From NCBI RefSeq assembly GCF_018070465.1, contig NZ_JAGPXT010000008.1, forward strand, positions 186,001-250,000: DNA of 64,000 nucleotides. Direction: 5' to 3'. The translations under genes were made by a program, and so were the position numbers. The first letter of the stretch is position 1. Each line of letters starts with the position of its first letter. This stretch comes from Micromonospora sp. C95 (GTDB lineage: Bacteria; Actinomycetota; Actinomycetes; Mycobacteriales; Micromonosporaceae). A model generated the notes under the pieces. The model ran no database searches. It was not told where the DNA came from and worked only from the letters and a program-made list of their open reading frames with translations. Below, piece after piece: positions 17,903 through 26,557 of this stretch.

Positions 17903-18694
17903 TCAGTCGGCGGGCCGCTCGGCGTGGTCGGGGTCGAGGCGCCCGCCGGTGCGCTCGGCCAAATCGGGATCGAGACGCCGCCGCAGGGCGGCGATCTCGG
18001 CGCGCAGGGCCGCCACGTCGTCGCCGGTGACCTCCGCCGGCTTGTCGGCGGAGGCCGAGACGCGGTCGACGATCCAGGTCGCCAGCGACCCCGTGACGAA
18101 ACCGATCAGACCGATCCCACCGATCATCAGACCGAGGGCGACGAACCGGCCTGCGGTGGTCACCGGATAGAAATCGCCGTAGCCGACGGTGGTGATGGTG
18201 ACCGTCGACCACCACAACGCGTCGTCGAAGGCGGTGATGTTGGCGTCCGGTGCGAGTCGTTCGGCGTCCAGCACGGCCAGCGCGGAGACCAGCACCAGCA
18301 GCGCCGTGGTGGCGGCGACGTAGACGGCCAGCCGGCCACGCGCCCACACCTCGGTGCGGCGGTTGATGGTCAGCACCACCATGACCAGGCGTACCGCGCG
18401 TAGTGGTCGCAGCATCGGCAACGTCAGCACCACGAGGTCGAACAGGTGCTCCCGGAGGAATCTCCGCCGGTTCGTGGCCAGCCGCAGCCGGACGAGGATG
18501 TCGGCCCAGAACAGCACCCAGACGACGACCGTCGTGGCGGCGCAGGCGGCCCGCCACTGCGGGCTGAGGCCCGGATCGAGGATCGGTACCGCGTACACCA
18601 CCAGGAACACCACGGACAGTACGGTGAGCGGTGCGGCGCTGACCCGCTCCCACGCCTCCAGCCGATCGGTCTGCGCTGCTGTCCCGCCGCTCAT
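17903..18694 (-). CDS. Voltage-gated-type potassium channel
   Basis: 263 residues from ATG 18694 (GGGAG seven bases upstream); the open frame upstream of it looks non-coding. Six-helix channel plan: S1-S3, an Arg-rich S4 (LRPLRAVRLVMVVLTINRR), the pore with selectivity filter TITTVGYGDFYP, and S6. The tail is a charged helix (VAALRAEIAALRRRLDPDL) that likely forms a tetramer coiled coil; a D-rich repeat (LDPDLAERTGG / LDPDHAERPAD) ends the protein. It resembles KvAP-like bacterial channels. The divergent neighbour is a cation/proton antiporter. Confidence 0.9.
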   Translation of the reverse strand: MSGGTAAQTDRLEAWERVSAAPLTVLSVVFLVVYAVPILDPGLSPQWRAACAATTVVVWVLFWADILVRLRLATNRRRFLREHLFDLVVLTLPMLRPLRAVRLVMVVLTINRRTEVWARGRLAVYVAATTALLVLVSALAVLDAERLAPDANITAFDDALWWSTVTITTVGYGDFYPVTTAGRFVALGLMIGGIGLIGFVTGSLATWIVDRVSASADKPAEVTGDDVAALRAEIAALRRRLDPDLAERTGGRLDPDHAERPAD

Positions 18695-18999
18695 GAGCCG
18701 GCTCCCGTCTCCGTTGTCGTACGCGTGACCGAGCCATGGTCGCGCAGGCGGCAACGACACCGACAAGCGGTCCACCGGCCGACCGGGCGGTGATTCACCG
18801 TCACGCTCAGCGTTCGGCGACTGTCCGCCCGGTAACGTGAGCGGGGGGACACACCATGGCACGGGTCGTTACCTGGTCGACAGGGCCGGGCGGCGACGGC
18901 TGTGCGTCCGTGGGGGCGGGCGGTGGCGTTGTACCCGCACCGGACGCGAGCGTGAGGGGGCGGAAGCATGGGTCGACGGCGGCTGGGACGGGTTCCGGG
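18695..18999. other. Divergent intergenic region between K+ channel and cation/H+ antiporter
   Basis: 305 bases without a convincing gene. It must hold both promoters, but I see no clear -35/-10 pair, palindrome or riboswitch. A reading frame open to 18856 in phase with the antiporter gives Gly/Ala-rich sequence and is unlikely to be translated. Confidence 0.5.
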
Positions 19000-20610
19000 A
19001 TGACCCTGCAACAGGTCTACCTGCTGATGATCGCCGCAGCGGCGACGGTCCTGGTCAGCGTCACCGCCGCCCGGCTGGCCACCCGGGTCGGCGTGCCGAT
19101 GCTGCTGGCGTACCTCGGCATCGGGCTGCTGCTCGGCGAGAACGGGCTCGGTCTGCGCTTCGACGACGCCGCCCTGGCACAGGCCCTGGGCACGGCAGCG
19201 CTCGCGGTGATCCTGGTGGAGGGTGGCCTGACCACCCGGTTCTCCGACATCCGGCCGGTGCTGGCACCGGCGACCGCGCTCGCCACCGCCGGGGTGCTGA
19301 TAAGTGTCGGGGTCACCGCTCTCGGTGCTTATCTGCTGCTCGACGTCTCGTGGCAGTTGGCCCTGCTGCTGGGTGCGGTGGTGTCCTCCACCGACGCGGC
19401 GGCGGTCTTCTCGGTGCTGCGTACGCTGCCGCTGCCCCGGCGGCTGGCCGGGCTGGTCGAGGCCGAGTCGGGGCTGAACGACGCGCCCACCGTCATCCTG
19501 GTCCTCGCCCTGAGCGCCACCGGGCTGACCGTGACCAGTCCGCTGGAACTGCTGGTCCAGATGATCTACCAGCTCGGCGTCGGTGGTGCGAGCGGCATCG
19601 TGATCGGGATCGCCGGTGTGTGGTTCCTGCGTCGGCTCACCCTGCCCGCCTCGGGTCTCTACCCGATCGCCACCTTCTCCTGCGGCATCCTGGCCTTCGC
19701 CGCTGCCGGGCTCGCTCAGGCCAGCGGTTTCCTCGCCGCATACCTTGCCGCGTTGATCCTGGGCAACGCCCGGCTGGCGCACCGCCGGGCCACCGTGTCG
19801 GTGGCCGAGGGACTCGGCTGGATCGCGCAGATCGGCCTGTTCGTCATGCTCGGCCTGTTGGCCAATCCCAGCGAGCTGCCCGCCGCGATCCTGCCCGCGC
19901 TCGCCGTCGGCCTGGTGCTGCTGCTGCTCGCCCGACCGATGTCGGTGCTGATCACCCTGCTGCCGTTCCGGATTCCGCTCCGCGAACAGGTGCTGCTGTC
20001 CTGGGCGGGGCTGCGTGGTGCCGTACCCATCGTGCTGGCCACCATCCCCGTCGTGGCCGGGGTCGGTGGCAGCGGGCAGCTGTTCAACATCGTGTTCGTG
20101 CTGGTGGTGGTGTTCACGCTGGTCCAGGCTCCGACGCTGCCGTGGCTGGCCAAGCGACTGCGGCTCAGCTCGGCCGGGATCGGCCCGGACCTTCAGGTCG
20201 AGTCCGCGCCGCTGGACGCCATCGACGCGGACCTGCTGCACCTCACCGTGGAGGCCGACTCCCGGATGCACGGCGTGCACATCCGCGAACTACGGCTGCC
20301 TCCGCCGGCCGCGATCACCCTCGTGGTCCGCGACGGCACCGCCTTCGTACCCGAGTCGGGCACCCGACTACGCCGTGGTGATCAGTTGCTGGTGGTCACC
20401 ACGTCACACGTCCGGGACCGTGCGGAACGCCGGCTGCGGGCGGTCGCCCGGGCCGGACGGCTGGCCCACTGGCGCGGCGAGACCGGCGACCCGGAGCGAC
20501 CGGCCAGAATTCGGCGCCACCCGGAAGTCCGCACGGCTCCCCCGCCCACCGCACCACCGCCGGACACCGGCGACGAATCACCGTCGGTCCTCGTCCAGTC
20601 GCCTGGTTGA
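19000..20610 (+). CDS. NhaP2/CvrA-type potassium(sodium)/proton antiporter with RCK C-terminal domain
   Basis: 536 residues from ATG 19000, the start that gives a CPA1 N-terminus beginning in the first membrane helix. About 12 helices; core motifs GAVVSSTDAAAVFSVLR and LVEAESGLNDAPTV contain the Asp residues used for cation/proton exchange, and SWAGLRGAVPIVLA is a conserved helix-breaking segment. After residue ~395 come a linker and a TrkA_C-type regulatory domain (LRLPPPAAITLVVRDG, LRRGDQLLVVTT), then a charged tail. NhaP2 proteins export K+ or Na+. The divergent K+ channel points to a shared role in K+ balance. Confidence 0.9.
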   Translation: MTLQQVYLLMIAAAATVLVSVTAARLATRVGVPMLLAYLGIGLLLGENGLGLRFDDAALAQALGTAALAVILVEGGLTTRFSDIRPVLAPATALATAGVLISVGVTALGAYLLLDVSWQLALLLGAVVSSTDAAAVFSVLRTLPLPRRLAGLVEAESGLNDAPTVILVLALSATGLTVTSPLELLVQMIYQLGVGGASGIVIGIAGVWFLRRLTLPASGLYPIATFSCGILAFAAAGLAQASGFLAAYLAALILGNARLAHRRATVSVAEGLGWIAQIGLFVMLGLLANPSELPAAILPALAVGLVLLLLARPMSVLITLLPFRIPLREQVLLSWAGLRGAVPIVLATIPVVAGVGGSGQLFNIVFVLVVVFTLVQAPTLPWLAKRLRLSSAGIGPDLQVESAPLDAIDADLLHLTVEADSRMHGVHIRELRLPPPAAITLVVRDGTAFVPESGTRLRRGDQLLVVTTSHVRDRAERRLRAVARAGRLAHWRGETGDPERPARIRRHPEVRTAPPPTAPPPDTGDESPSVLVQSPG

Positions 20611-20705
20611 GCGCCCGGCTAGGGCATTGACACGGGCCCTACGGTGAGGCTGGTGTGCCGGGAAGCCTGGTCGGCGGTCGTGTCCCTGATCCCACGGAGG
20701 CCGCC

Positions 20706-21593
20706 GTGCAGCCACCCGCCATCCGCACCGAGCACCTGACCAAGCGCTACGGTTCGCTGCTCGCCCTCGACGATCTCGACCTGACCGTCAACGCCGGTGA
20801 GGTGTTCGGCTTCCTGGGCCCCAACGGGGCGGGCAAGTCCACCACCATCCGGCTGCTGCTCGGCCTGGCTCGTCCGACCGCCGGCCAGGCGCGGATCTTC
20901 GGCACTCCCGCCGCTGAGGTGGCCACGGCACACCAGCGGATCGCGTACGTGCCGGCCGACGTGACGCTGTGGCCGCAGCTCACCGGCGCGGAGATCCTGG
21001 CGCTGCTCGGCTCGACCGGCCCGGGCGTGGACGTCGCCTACCGCGACGAACTGGTGGCCCGGTTCGCCCTCGACCTGTCCAAGCCGGGCCGGGCCTACTC
21101 CACCGGTAACCGGCAGAAGGTGGCCCTGGTCGCCGCGTTCGCCACCCGCGCACCGCTGCTCGTCCTGGACGAACCGACCGCCGGTCTGGACCCGCTGATG
21201 GAGCGCGAGTTCCGCCGCGCCGTGGTCGAGGCCCGCGACGCCGGGAGCACGGTGTTCCTCTCCTCCCACCAACTGGCGGAGGTGGAGGCCGTCTGCGACC
21301 GGGTGGGCATTCTGCGCGCCGGACGCCTCGTCGATGTCGCCACCATGCCCGAGCTGCGCCGGCTGCACCGCACCGAGGTGCTGGTGCGGTTCGCCGGTCC
21401 CGCGCCCGAGTTGACCGGCGTGGCCGGGGTCGACGGCGTGCAGGTCGACGGGGCCGCGCTGCGGTTCACCCTCACCGGGCCGCCCGGCCCGGCCCTGCGG
21501 GCACTGGCCGCGACGGACGTCACCACGCTCACCATGCGCGAGCCCACGCTGGAGGAGATCTTCCTCGACTACTACGGCGAGGAGGGCCGATGA
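20706..21593 (+). CDS. ABC transporter ATP-binding protein (drug-export type)
   Basis: 295 residues from GTG 20706, five bases after GGAGG. Walker A is LGPNGAGKSTT and Walker B LLVLDEPTAGLDP, followed by the switch motif SSHQLAEVE. The signature loop is degenerate: STGNRQKVAL replaces the usual LSGGQ, a variation common in this DrrA-like subgroup. The final ~70 residues form a small C-terminal domain ending MREPTLEEIFLDYYGEE. It overlaps the permease gene by four bases (ATGA). A TTGACA at 20627-20632 may be the -35 of its promoter, but no good -10 follows. Confidence 0.92.
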   Translation: MQPPAIRTEHLTKRYGSLLALDDLDLTVNAGEVFGFLGPNGAGKSTTIRLLLGLARPTAGQARIFGTPAAEVATAHQRIAYVPADVTLWPQLTGAEILALLGSTGPGVDVAYRDELVARFALDLSKPGRAYSTGNRQKVALVAAFATRAPLLVLDEPTAGLDPLMEREFRRAVVEARDAGSTVFLSSHQLAEVEAVCDRVGILRAGRLVDVATMPELRRLHRTEVLVRFAGPAPELTGVAGVDGVQVDGAALRFTLTGPPGPALRALAATDVTTLTMREPTLEEIFLDYYGEEGR

Positions 21594-23194
21594 CCGCCGT
21601 CGGTGTCGGTACCGCCAGGGCCGCCGTCACCCGGCTCGCGCTGCGTCAGGTCCGCCGGCCCGCGCTCGTCGTGTCCGCGGTGGCGGCCGGTGTCACCGCC
21701 GTCGTCGTCGCCGGGTACGAGAGCACGGCCGGCACCGCCCTCGACGCCGCCGCGTTGGCCACTCTCGCCGAGAACCCGGCGGTCCGTACCCTCTTCGGCG
21801 AACCGTTCGCGCTGGACACCCCGGGTGGGTTCACCGTCTGGCGGACCGGCACCGTGCTTGCCGTCCTGCTCTCGGTGTGGGCGGTGCTCGCCACCACCCG
21901 GGTCACCCGGGGCGAGGAGGAGAGCGGCCGGTGGGACCTCCTGCTGGCCGGTCGGCTGGCGGTGCCGACCGTGCTCGGTCGGCACCTCGCGGTGCTGAGT
22001 GTCGCCGTGGTGGTCGCCGGGGCGGCGGCGGGGGTCGTGCTGGTCGCGGCCGGCACACCACCGAACGGCGCGCTCCGGTACGCGGTGGGTCTCGTGCTGG
22101 TCGCCCTCTTCGCCGTGTCGACGGCGCTGCTGAGCGCGCAGGTGATGCCGACCCGGGCCGGGGCGAGCGGGTCGGCCCTGGCCGTGCTCGGCGTCGGGCT
22201 GCTGGCCCGGATGGTCGGCGACGGTGTCGCCGCGTTGGGGTGGTTGCGCTGGCTGTCGCCGTACGGGCTGATCGCCCTCGTCCGCCCCTACCACGACGAC
22301 CGGCTGCTGCCGCTGTTCGTGCTCGCCGGTGCGGCGCTCCTGGTGGGTGCGGCGGCGATGGCGCTGTCCGGGCGTCGCGACGTGCGGGCCGGGCTGGTCG
22401 CCGCGCCGGCCGGCCGGCCGCCCCGGACGTGGCTGCTCGGCACGGTCGGCGGGTTCGCGGTACGCCGGATGATGCGCCCGCTGGTCGGCTGGTCCGCCGG
22501 GATCGGCGCGTACTTTCTGCTGATCGGGCTGCTGGCGACGTCGATGACCCGCTTCCTGTCGGACAATCCGCGCTTCGCCGAACTGGCCGCGCAGGCCGGC
22601 TTCACCGAGCTGGGCAGCGTACGCGGCTACACCGCTTCCCTGTTCGTCCTGCTCGCCGTGCCGGTCGGGGTGTTCGCCGCGTCCCGGCTCGCCGAGTTCG
22701 TGGCCGCCGAGACGGACGGCCGGTTGACCTCGCTGTACGCACAGCCGGTCAGCCGCAACCGGCTGCTGACCGCCGAGACGCTGGCCACCCTCGCCGGGGT
22801 GGCCGTCCTCGTCACCGTGGCGGCGACGGCGACCTGGCTCGGTGCCGCCCTGGTGAACGCCCCGCTGCCGCTGACCGCGGCCCTGGCCGGCACCTGGAAC
22901 GTGCTGCCGGTCGTGTTGCTCTGCGTCGGTGCGGCGATACTCGCGCTCGGTTGGCTGCCCCGGGCCACCGCGGCCGTCGGCGCCCTACCCGCTGTCGGCG
23001 GCTTCCTGCTCCAGGTGCTCGCCGACAGCGCCGACCTGCCCGGGTGGCTGGCCGCGATCTCACCGTTCGCCCATCTGGCGGCGGTTCCGGCCGAGTCACC
23101 GGGCTGGACGGCGGCGCGCGTCATGATCGTGATCGCGGTCGCCGCCGCCGCCCTCGGCCGGCTCGGCAACCGCCGTCGCGACCTGCTGGGGTGA
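21590..23194 (+). CDS. ABC transporter permease (polyketide-antibiotic-exporter type)
   Basis: 534 residues with about 12 hydrophobic helices arranged as two similar halves, each of six. The N-terminal segment (LALRQVRRPALVVSAVAAGVTA) and the loop VTRGEEESGRWDLLLAG are typical of the large ABC-2 permeases annotated as exporters of polyketide antibiotics. The second half repeats the loop as AAETDGRLTSLYAQPVSRNRLL. With the upstream ATPase it would form a complete exporter, because one permease chain carries both halves. No biosynthetic genes or TetR regulator lie beside it, so the substrate is unknown; self-protection against a toxic compound is one possibility. Confidence 0.88.
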   Translation: MTAVGVGTARAAVTRLALRQVRRPALVVSAVAAGVTAVVVAGYESTAGTALDAAALATLAENPAVRTLFGEPFALDTPGGFTVWRTGTVLAVLLSVWAVLATTRVTRGEEESGRWDLLLAGRLAVPTVLGRHLAVLSVAVVVAGAAAGVVLVAAGTPPNGALRYAVGLVLVALFAVSTALLSAQVMPTRAGASGSALAVLGVGLLARMVGDGVAALGWLRWLSPYGLIALVRPYHDDRLLPLFVLAGAALLVGAAAMALSGRRDVRAGLVAAPAGRPPRTWLLGTVGGFAVRRMMRPLVGWSAGIGAYFLLIGLLATSMTRFLSDNPRFAELAAQAGFTELGSVRGYTASLFVLLAVPVGVFAASRLAEFVAAETDGRLTSLYAQPVSRNRLLTAETLATLAGVAVLVTVAATATWLGAALVNAPLPLTAALAGTWNVLPVVLLCVGAAILALGWLPRATAAVGALPAVGGFLLQVLADSADLPGWLAAISPFAHLAAVPAESPGWTAARVMIVIAVAAAALGRLGNRRRDLLG

Positions 23195-23258
23195 TCAGCG
23201 ACCGGCGACCCGCCGCGGCCGGCCCGAGCGCCTACCGGCGACCGAGACGTTTCCTCGG

Positions 23259-23624
23259 CTAGCCGACGGGGTGGGCCATGGTCCCGGTGAGTGCCACCGT
23301 GCCCGGCAAGCGGGTGTCCTGCCGAAGGAACTGCACCACCACCGGCACCGGTGAGCTGAGCACGCAGCCGTACGGGCGGTCGAGGTGGACGGCTTCCGGA
23401 TCGATCAGGTCGTTGATCCGTACGTGCCGGATCCGTCGGGCGCCGACGGTGAACCGGTACGGCCCGACCGGTTCGGTGTCCTCGTAGTAGAAGTGCAGCG
23501 TCACCTCCGCCGCGGAGTCGGTGGTGTTCAGCACGCACAACTTGTCGAAGCTGGTGAACTGCGGCTCGCCGCCGGTGCCGCCGAACGGCACGTGGCCACC
23601 CGGCACCGCCCACACCTGCGCCAT
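23259..23624 (-). CDS. ASRT-like (sensory rhodopsin transducer superfamily) protein
   Basis: 121 residues, single domain: KLCVLNTTDSAAEVTLHFYY, EDTEPVGPYRFTV and GARRIRHVRINDLIDPE match the Anabaena sensory rhodopsin transducer family, a beta-sandwich proposed to bind small molecules such as sugars. No rhodopsin gene is present. The ATG shares a base with the stop of the lactone oxidase gene (TGATG), so the two are translated together. This supports a metabolic role linked to sugar acids rather than photosensing; that link is my inference. Confidence 0.82.
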   Translation of the reverse strand: MAQVWAVPGGHVPFGGTGGEPQFTSFDKLCVLNTTDSAAEVTLHFYYEDTEPVGPYRFTVGARRIRHVRINDLIDPEAVHLDRPYGCVLSSPVPVVVQFLRQDTRLPGTVALTGTMAHPVG

Positions 23625-24841
23625 CACGCCTCCTCCAACAGTCGGGCCAGGTCCGGGGTGAGGAAGACTCCGTCCGGGTCGAGGCGGCGACGGGCCGCTT
23701 GAAAGGCGTCCCAACGGGGGAAGAGCGGGCGCAGGTCGTCGGCGGACAACCAGTGCTTCTTGCCCCAGTGCGGTCGCCCGCCGTACTGCCGGAAGACGGC
23801 CTCCATGTCCCGGAAGTACTCCTCGTACGGCAGTGCGGCGTTCTGCAGGCAGGCGATGGCGGTGGTGGGGCGACCGTAGGCGTTGCTGAGCCAGATGTCG
23901 TCGGCGGCGATGCTGCGGACCAGCACCCGCCAGCCCACGGTGCGCCGGTGCCGGTCCAGGATCCGTCGCCGGACCTCCGCGAAGCAGGCCGGAAACGCCT
24001 CCGACGGGAGCATGTACTCGATCTCCTCGAAAGGCAGTTCCCGGTCCTGCGGGATGGTGCGGTGGGTCGGTCCGACCTCGAGTTCCCGGGGCTCGTACCA
24101 CCCGTCGGACTTCGGCGTCCGACCGGCCGCGGCCACCGGCGGTCCGGATGCGCCGTCTGCCCGGTTCATGGTGCGGATCTGGGTCAGGTCGCTGCGCGGG
24201 TACCAGTAGAAGTCCATGTTGCGGTTCGTGTGCTGCAGGTCCGCCAGGTGATCGAGGGTCCACTCGACCGGCGCGCACCAGGCCCGTCGGTGCAGGTCGT
24301 AGCGGGGCTGCAGGTCAAGCGTGAGCTGGGTGACCACGCCGAGCACGCCGAGGGAAAGCCGGACGGCGGGCAACAGCTCGCTGTTGCTGGTGGCGGAGAC
24401 GTCAAGCACCTCGCCGGTGCCGGTGACGAGGCGTACCTCCGACACCTGGGTGGACAGGTTGCCGAAGCCGAGGCCGGTGCCGTGGGTACCGGTGGCGGTG
24501 GCACCCGCGATGGACTGGTAGTCCACGTCGCCGAGGTTGTCCATCGCCAGCCCGACGTCGTAGAGGCCCGCACCCAACTCCTTGAGCCGGCTGCCGCCCC
24601 GGACCGTGGCCCGGTCGCCGGCCTTGTCGATCACTCCGGCCATCCGGTGCAGGCTGACCAGGGTGCCGTCGGTGCGTACCAGCGGGCTCGACGAGTGGCC
24701 CGAGCCGACCGGGCGCAGGGTGTCTCCCGACTCCCGGACCCTCGTTACCAGCTTCCGCACCTCCTCCTCGTCGGTCGGCTCGGCGTAGCCGGACGGGGTG
24801 AAGGCGAGACTGCCGGACCAGTTCACGAACGGACGGGACAC
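23624..24841 (-). CDS. FAD-linked sugar-1,4-lactone oxidase (arabinono/gulonolactone oxidase type)
   Basis: 405 residues from GTG 24841, nine bases after GGAGG; a TTG at 24850 touches the ribosome binding site and is unlikely. The N-terminal half is a PCMH-type FAD domain: LRPVGSGHSSSPL holds the His that covalently binds FAD in this family, and IAGATATGTHGTG contacts the cofactor. The C-terminal half is an ALO domain ending in GGRPHWGKKHW, the conserved HWGK motif. Relatives oxidise aldono-lactones or alditols with O2, producing H2O2. It forms an operon with the ASRT-like gene. Substrate is not deducible. Confidence 0.9.
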   Translation of the reverse strand: MSRPFVNWSGSLAFTPSGYAEPTDEEEVRKLVTRVRESGDTLRPVGSGHSSSPLVRTDGTLVSLHRMAGVIDKAGDRATVRGGSRLKELGAGLYDVGLAMDNLGDVDYQSIAGATATGTHGTGLGFGNLSTQVSEVRLVTGTGEVLDVSATSNSELLPAVRLSLGVLGVVTQLTLDLQPRYDLHRRAWCAPVEWTLDHLADLQHTNRNMDFYWYPRSDLTQIRTMNRADGASGPPVAAAGRTPKSDGWYEPRELEVGPTHRTIPQDRELPFEEIEYMLPSEAFPACFAEVRRRILDRHRRTVGWRVLVRSIAADDIWLSNAYGRPTTAIACLQNAALPYEEYFRDMEAVFRQYGGRPHWGKKHWLSADDLRPLFPRWDAFQAARRRLDPDGVFLTPDLARLLEEA

Positions 24842-24963
24842 CCCCGGCAACCTCCTCGCGACGGACGAGCCGTGGGCTTACCCCCGGCCTGGCCGGGTAG
24901 TCGCGGGTATGACCGAAGCCGTCCCTGCCACGTCGAAGGTCAGACCCGCCGACGGGGTACGCC

Positions 24964-25590
24964 GTGTCTGAGTGGTGGTACGCGGCGTTGGTGGCGGTGC
25001 TCTGGCTGGCCGTCGGCCTGGGCACCGCGGCGTTCTTCGTCACTCGTGGCGGTCATCGCAGCCCACTCTGGTATCTGGTGGGTGCGCTGCTCGGGCCGCT
25101 GTTCGTACCGATCGCCGTCGAGCGGGGCCGGGCCCGTCCGCAGGTGGTCGACGTACGTCACCGACCGTCCGAGGCGGTCGGCACCGGGCTGCGCGTGCTG
25201 GTCGGCGTGGATGGCTCCGAGCACTCCGACCGGGCGCTGCGCGCCATCGTCCGCACCCTCACCGGTAGCACAAGTGAACTCGTCCTGGTCACCGTGACCA
25301 GCCCCGACCTGTCCGACGCCGAGTCCCGGCGGGAGCACGAGCGGGCTCGCCGCATGATCGACGAACGGGCCGCCGAGCTGCCCGAGGGGCTGCCCCGGCC
25401 CACCACCGCGATCGTCACCGGCCATCCCATCGACGCCCTGCTCACGGTCGCCGACGACCGAGATGTGGACCTGCTGGTGGTCGGCCGACACGGACACGGG
25501 ATCGGCGACCGCTTGCTGGGCAGCGTCGCCGAGGGCCTCACCCACCGGTCGACGCGGGCCGTGCTGCTCGGCAGCCTGCCCGGCCGCTGA
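24964..25590 (+). CDS. Membrane-anchored universal stress protein (UspA domain)
   Basis: 208 residues. The first ~55 contain two hydrophobic helices (YAALVAVLWLAVGLGTAAFFV; PLWYLVGALLGPLFVPIAV), followed by one UspA domain (~75-208). The ATP-binding signature Gx2Gx9G(S/T) is intact in VVGRHGHGIGDRLLGSVAEGL, so nucleotide binding is likely. UspA proteins are induced by starvation, hypoxia or dormancy in actinobacteria. Membrane attachment is unusual for Usp but recurs in actinobacterial homologues. The GTG start is preceded by a weak GGGG. Confidence 0.85.
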   Translation: MSEWWYAALVAVLWLAVGLGTAAFFVTRGGHRSPLWYLVGALLGPLFVPIAVERGRARPQVVDVRHRPSEAVGTGLRVLVGVDGSEHSDRALRAIVRTLTGSTSELVLVTVTSPDLSDAESRREHERARRMIDERAAELPEGLPRPTTAIVTGHPIDALLTVADDRDVDLLVVGRHGHGIGDRLLGSVAEGLTHRSTRAVLLGSLPGR

Positions 25591-25675
25591 GGTGGTCGAC
25601 GAACGACGTCGCACCAAGAGCAGCGGCCGGGAGGGCTTTGACCTCGGCGTCGGCCGGTTCCGCCGGTCCCGGCCG

Positions 25676-25701
25676 GGAACCATGCCGGCGCGGGGAGCGA
25701 C
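25676..25701 (+). promoter_or_regulatory. Predicted ECF sigma promoter before the anti-sigma gene
   Basis: GGAAC (25676-25680), 17 bases, CGAC (25698-25701). The anti-sigma ATG lies only 9 bases further on, so the transcript would be nearly leaderless. The layout matches the site before the facing sigma gene almost base for base in spacing (10 bases to its ATG). Confidence 0.65.
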
Positions 25702-25710
25702 TATTGCTAC

Positions 25711-26547
25711 ATGCGGTGTGAGCAGTGGCGGGAGATTCTGTCGGCGCAGCTGGACGGTGAGGTGACGGCGGACGAGCAGCGCCGGGCCGGCGGGCACCTG
25801 GAGACGTGTGCCGGTTGCCGGACCTGGCTGGACTCGGCGGCGAGGGTGACCCGCCGGGCACGTACCCGGGTGGTGACCGCGCAGCCGGATCTGACCGAGG
25901 CGATCCTCGCCGCCGCGCCGCCGCCACGGCACGGCCGGCGCAAGCTCGTCACCATCGGGCTGCCCCGACGCTTGTGGCCGGCGGCCGGCCGACGGCTCAC
26001 GCTGGTCAACACGCTGCGCAGCGCGCTGGGTCTGCTCGGTGCCGTGCAACTGGTGCTCGGGCTGGCGCAGATCGGCCGGGCCGAGGTCGCCGAGCACCTG
26101 CACGCCAACGGCCAGCACCTGTGGCACGAGTCCGCCGCGTGGAACGTCGCGGTGGGCGCCGGGTTCCTCTTCGTCGCGTTGCGCCGTACCTCGCCGTCCG
26201 GGCTGCTGCCGATGCTCGGTGCCTTCGTGATCACCCTGGTGCTGCTCTCGGTCAACGACCTCGTCGCCTCGCAGGTCGCAGTGGAACGGCTGGTGAGCCA
26301 CGGATTCCTGGTGGTCGGCTACCTCATCACGGTGCTGCTGGCGCGGAGCACCCGCCTGCCCGGCGAACCGGGCGACCGGCATCAATCGGAGCGGTCCCGC
26401 TGGCGGTTGCGCCTCGACGAGGTCGACGAGCCCGCCCCGCTGCGGCTGCTGCCGCCGTACTCAGCTCAGGCGCACCACGGGCCGGCCCGGGCCGGCAGCG
26501 GTGCCGGCCCGGGCGACGGCAACCGTGATCAGCGGCGGGTCGCCTGA
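25711..26547 (+). CDS. Zinc-finger anti-sigma factor, membrane-bound
   Basis: 278 residues. The N-terminal zf-HC2 domain has HLETCAGC (residues ~30-37), the HxxxCxxC zinc motif of ZAS anti-sigma factors, preceded by CEQWREILSAQLDGE. After a linker come about four hydrophobic helices (~95-215) and a charged tail. Such proteins hold an ECF sigma factor at the membrane until a signal releases it. The cognate sigma gene converges on it with 10 bases between stops. The His residues near the first helix (HLHANGQHLWHE) could be part of a metal sensor; this is speculation, encouraged by copper genes carrying the same promoter motif. Confidence 0.88.
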   Translation: MRCEQWREILSAQLDGEVTADEQRRAGGHLETCAGCRTWLDSAARVTRRARTRVVTAQPDLTEAILAAAPPPRHGRRKLVTIGLPRRLWPAAGRRLTLVNTLRSALGLLGAVQLVLGLAQIGRAEVAEHLHANGQHLWHESAAWNVAVGAGFLFVALRRTSPSGLLPMLGAFVITLVLLSVNDLVASQVAVERLVSHGFLVVGYLITVLLARSTRLPGEPGDRHQSERSRWRLRLDEVDEPAPLRLLPPYSAQAHHGPARAGSGAGPGDGNRDQRRVA

Positions 26548-26557
26548 CGACGATTGC

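Noticed and set aside
20627..20655. TTGACA-based promoter before the ABC ATPase gene
   Set aside because: The -35 is perfect, but no acceptable -10 lies 16-19 bases downstream, so I did not list it as a feature.
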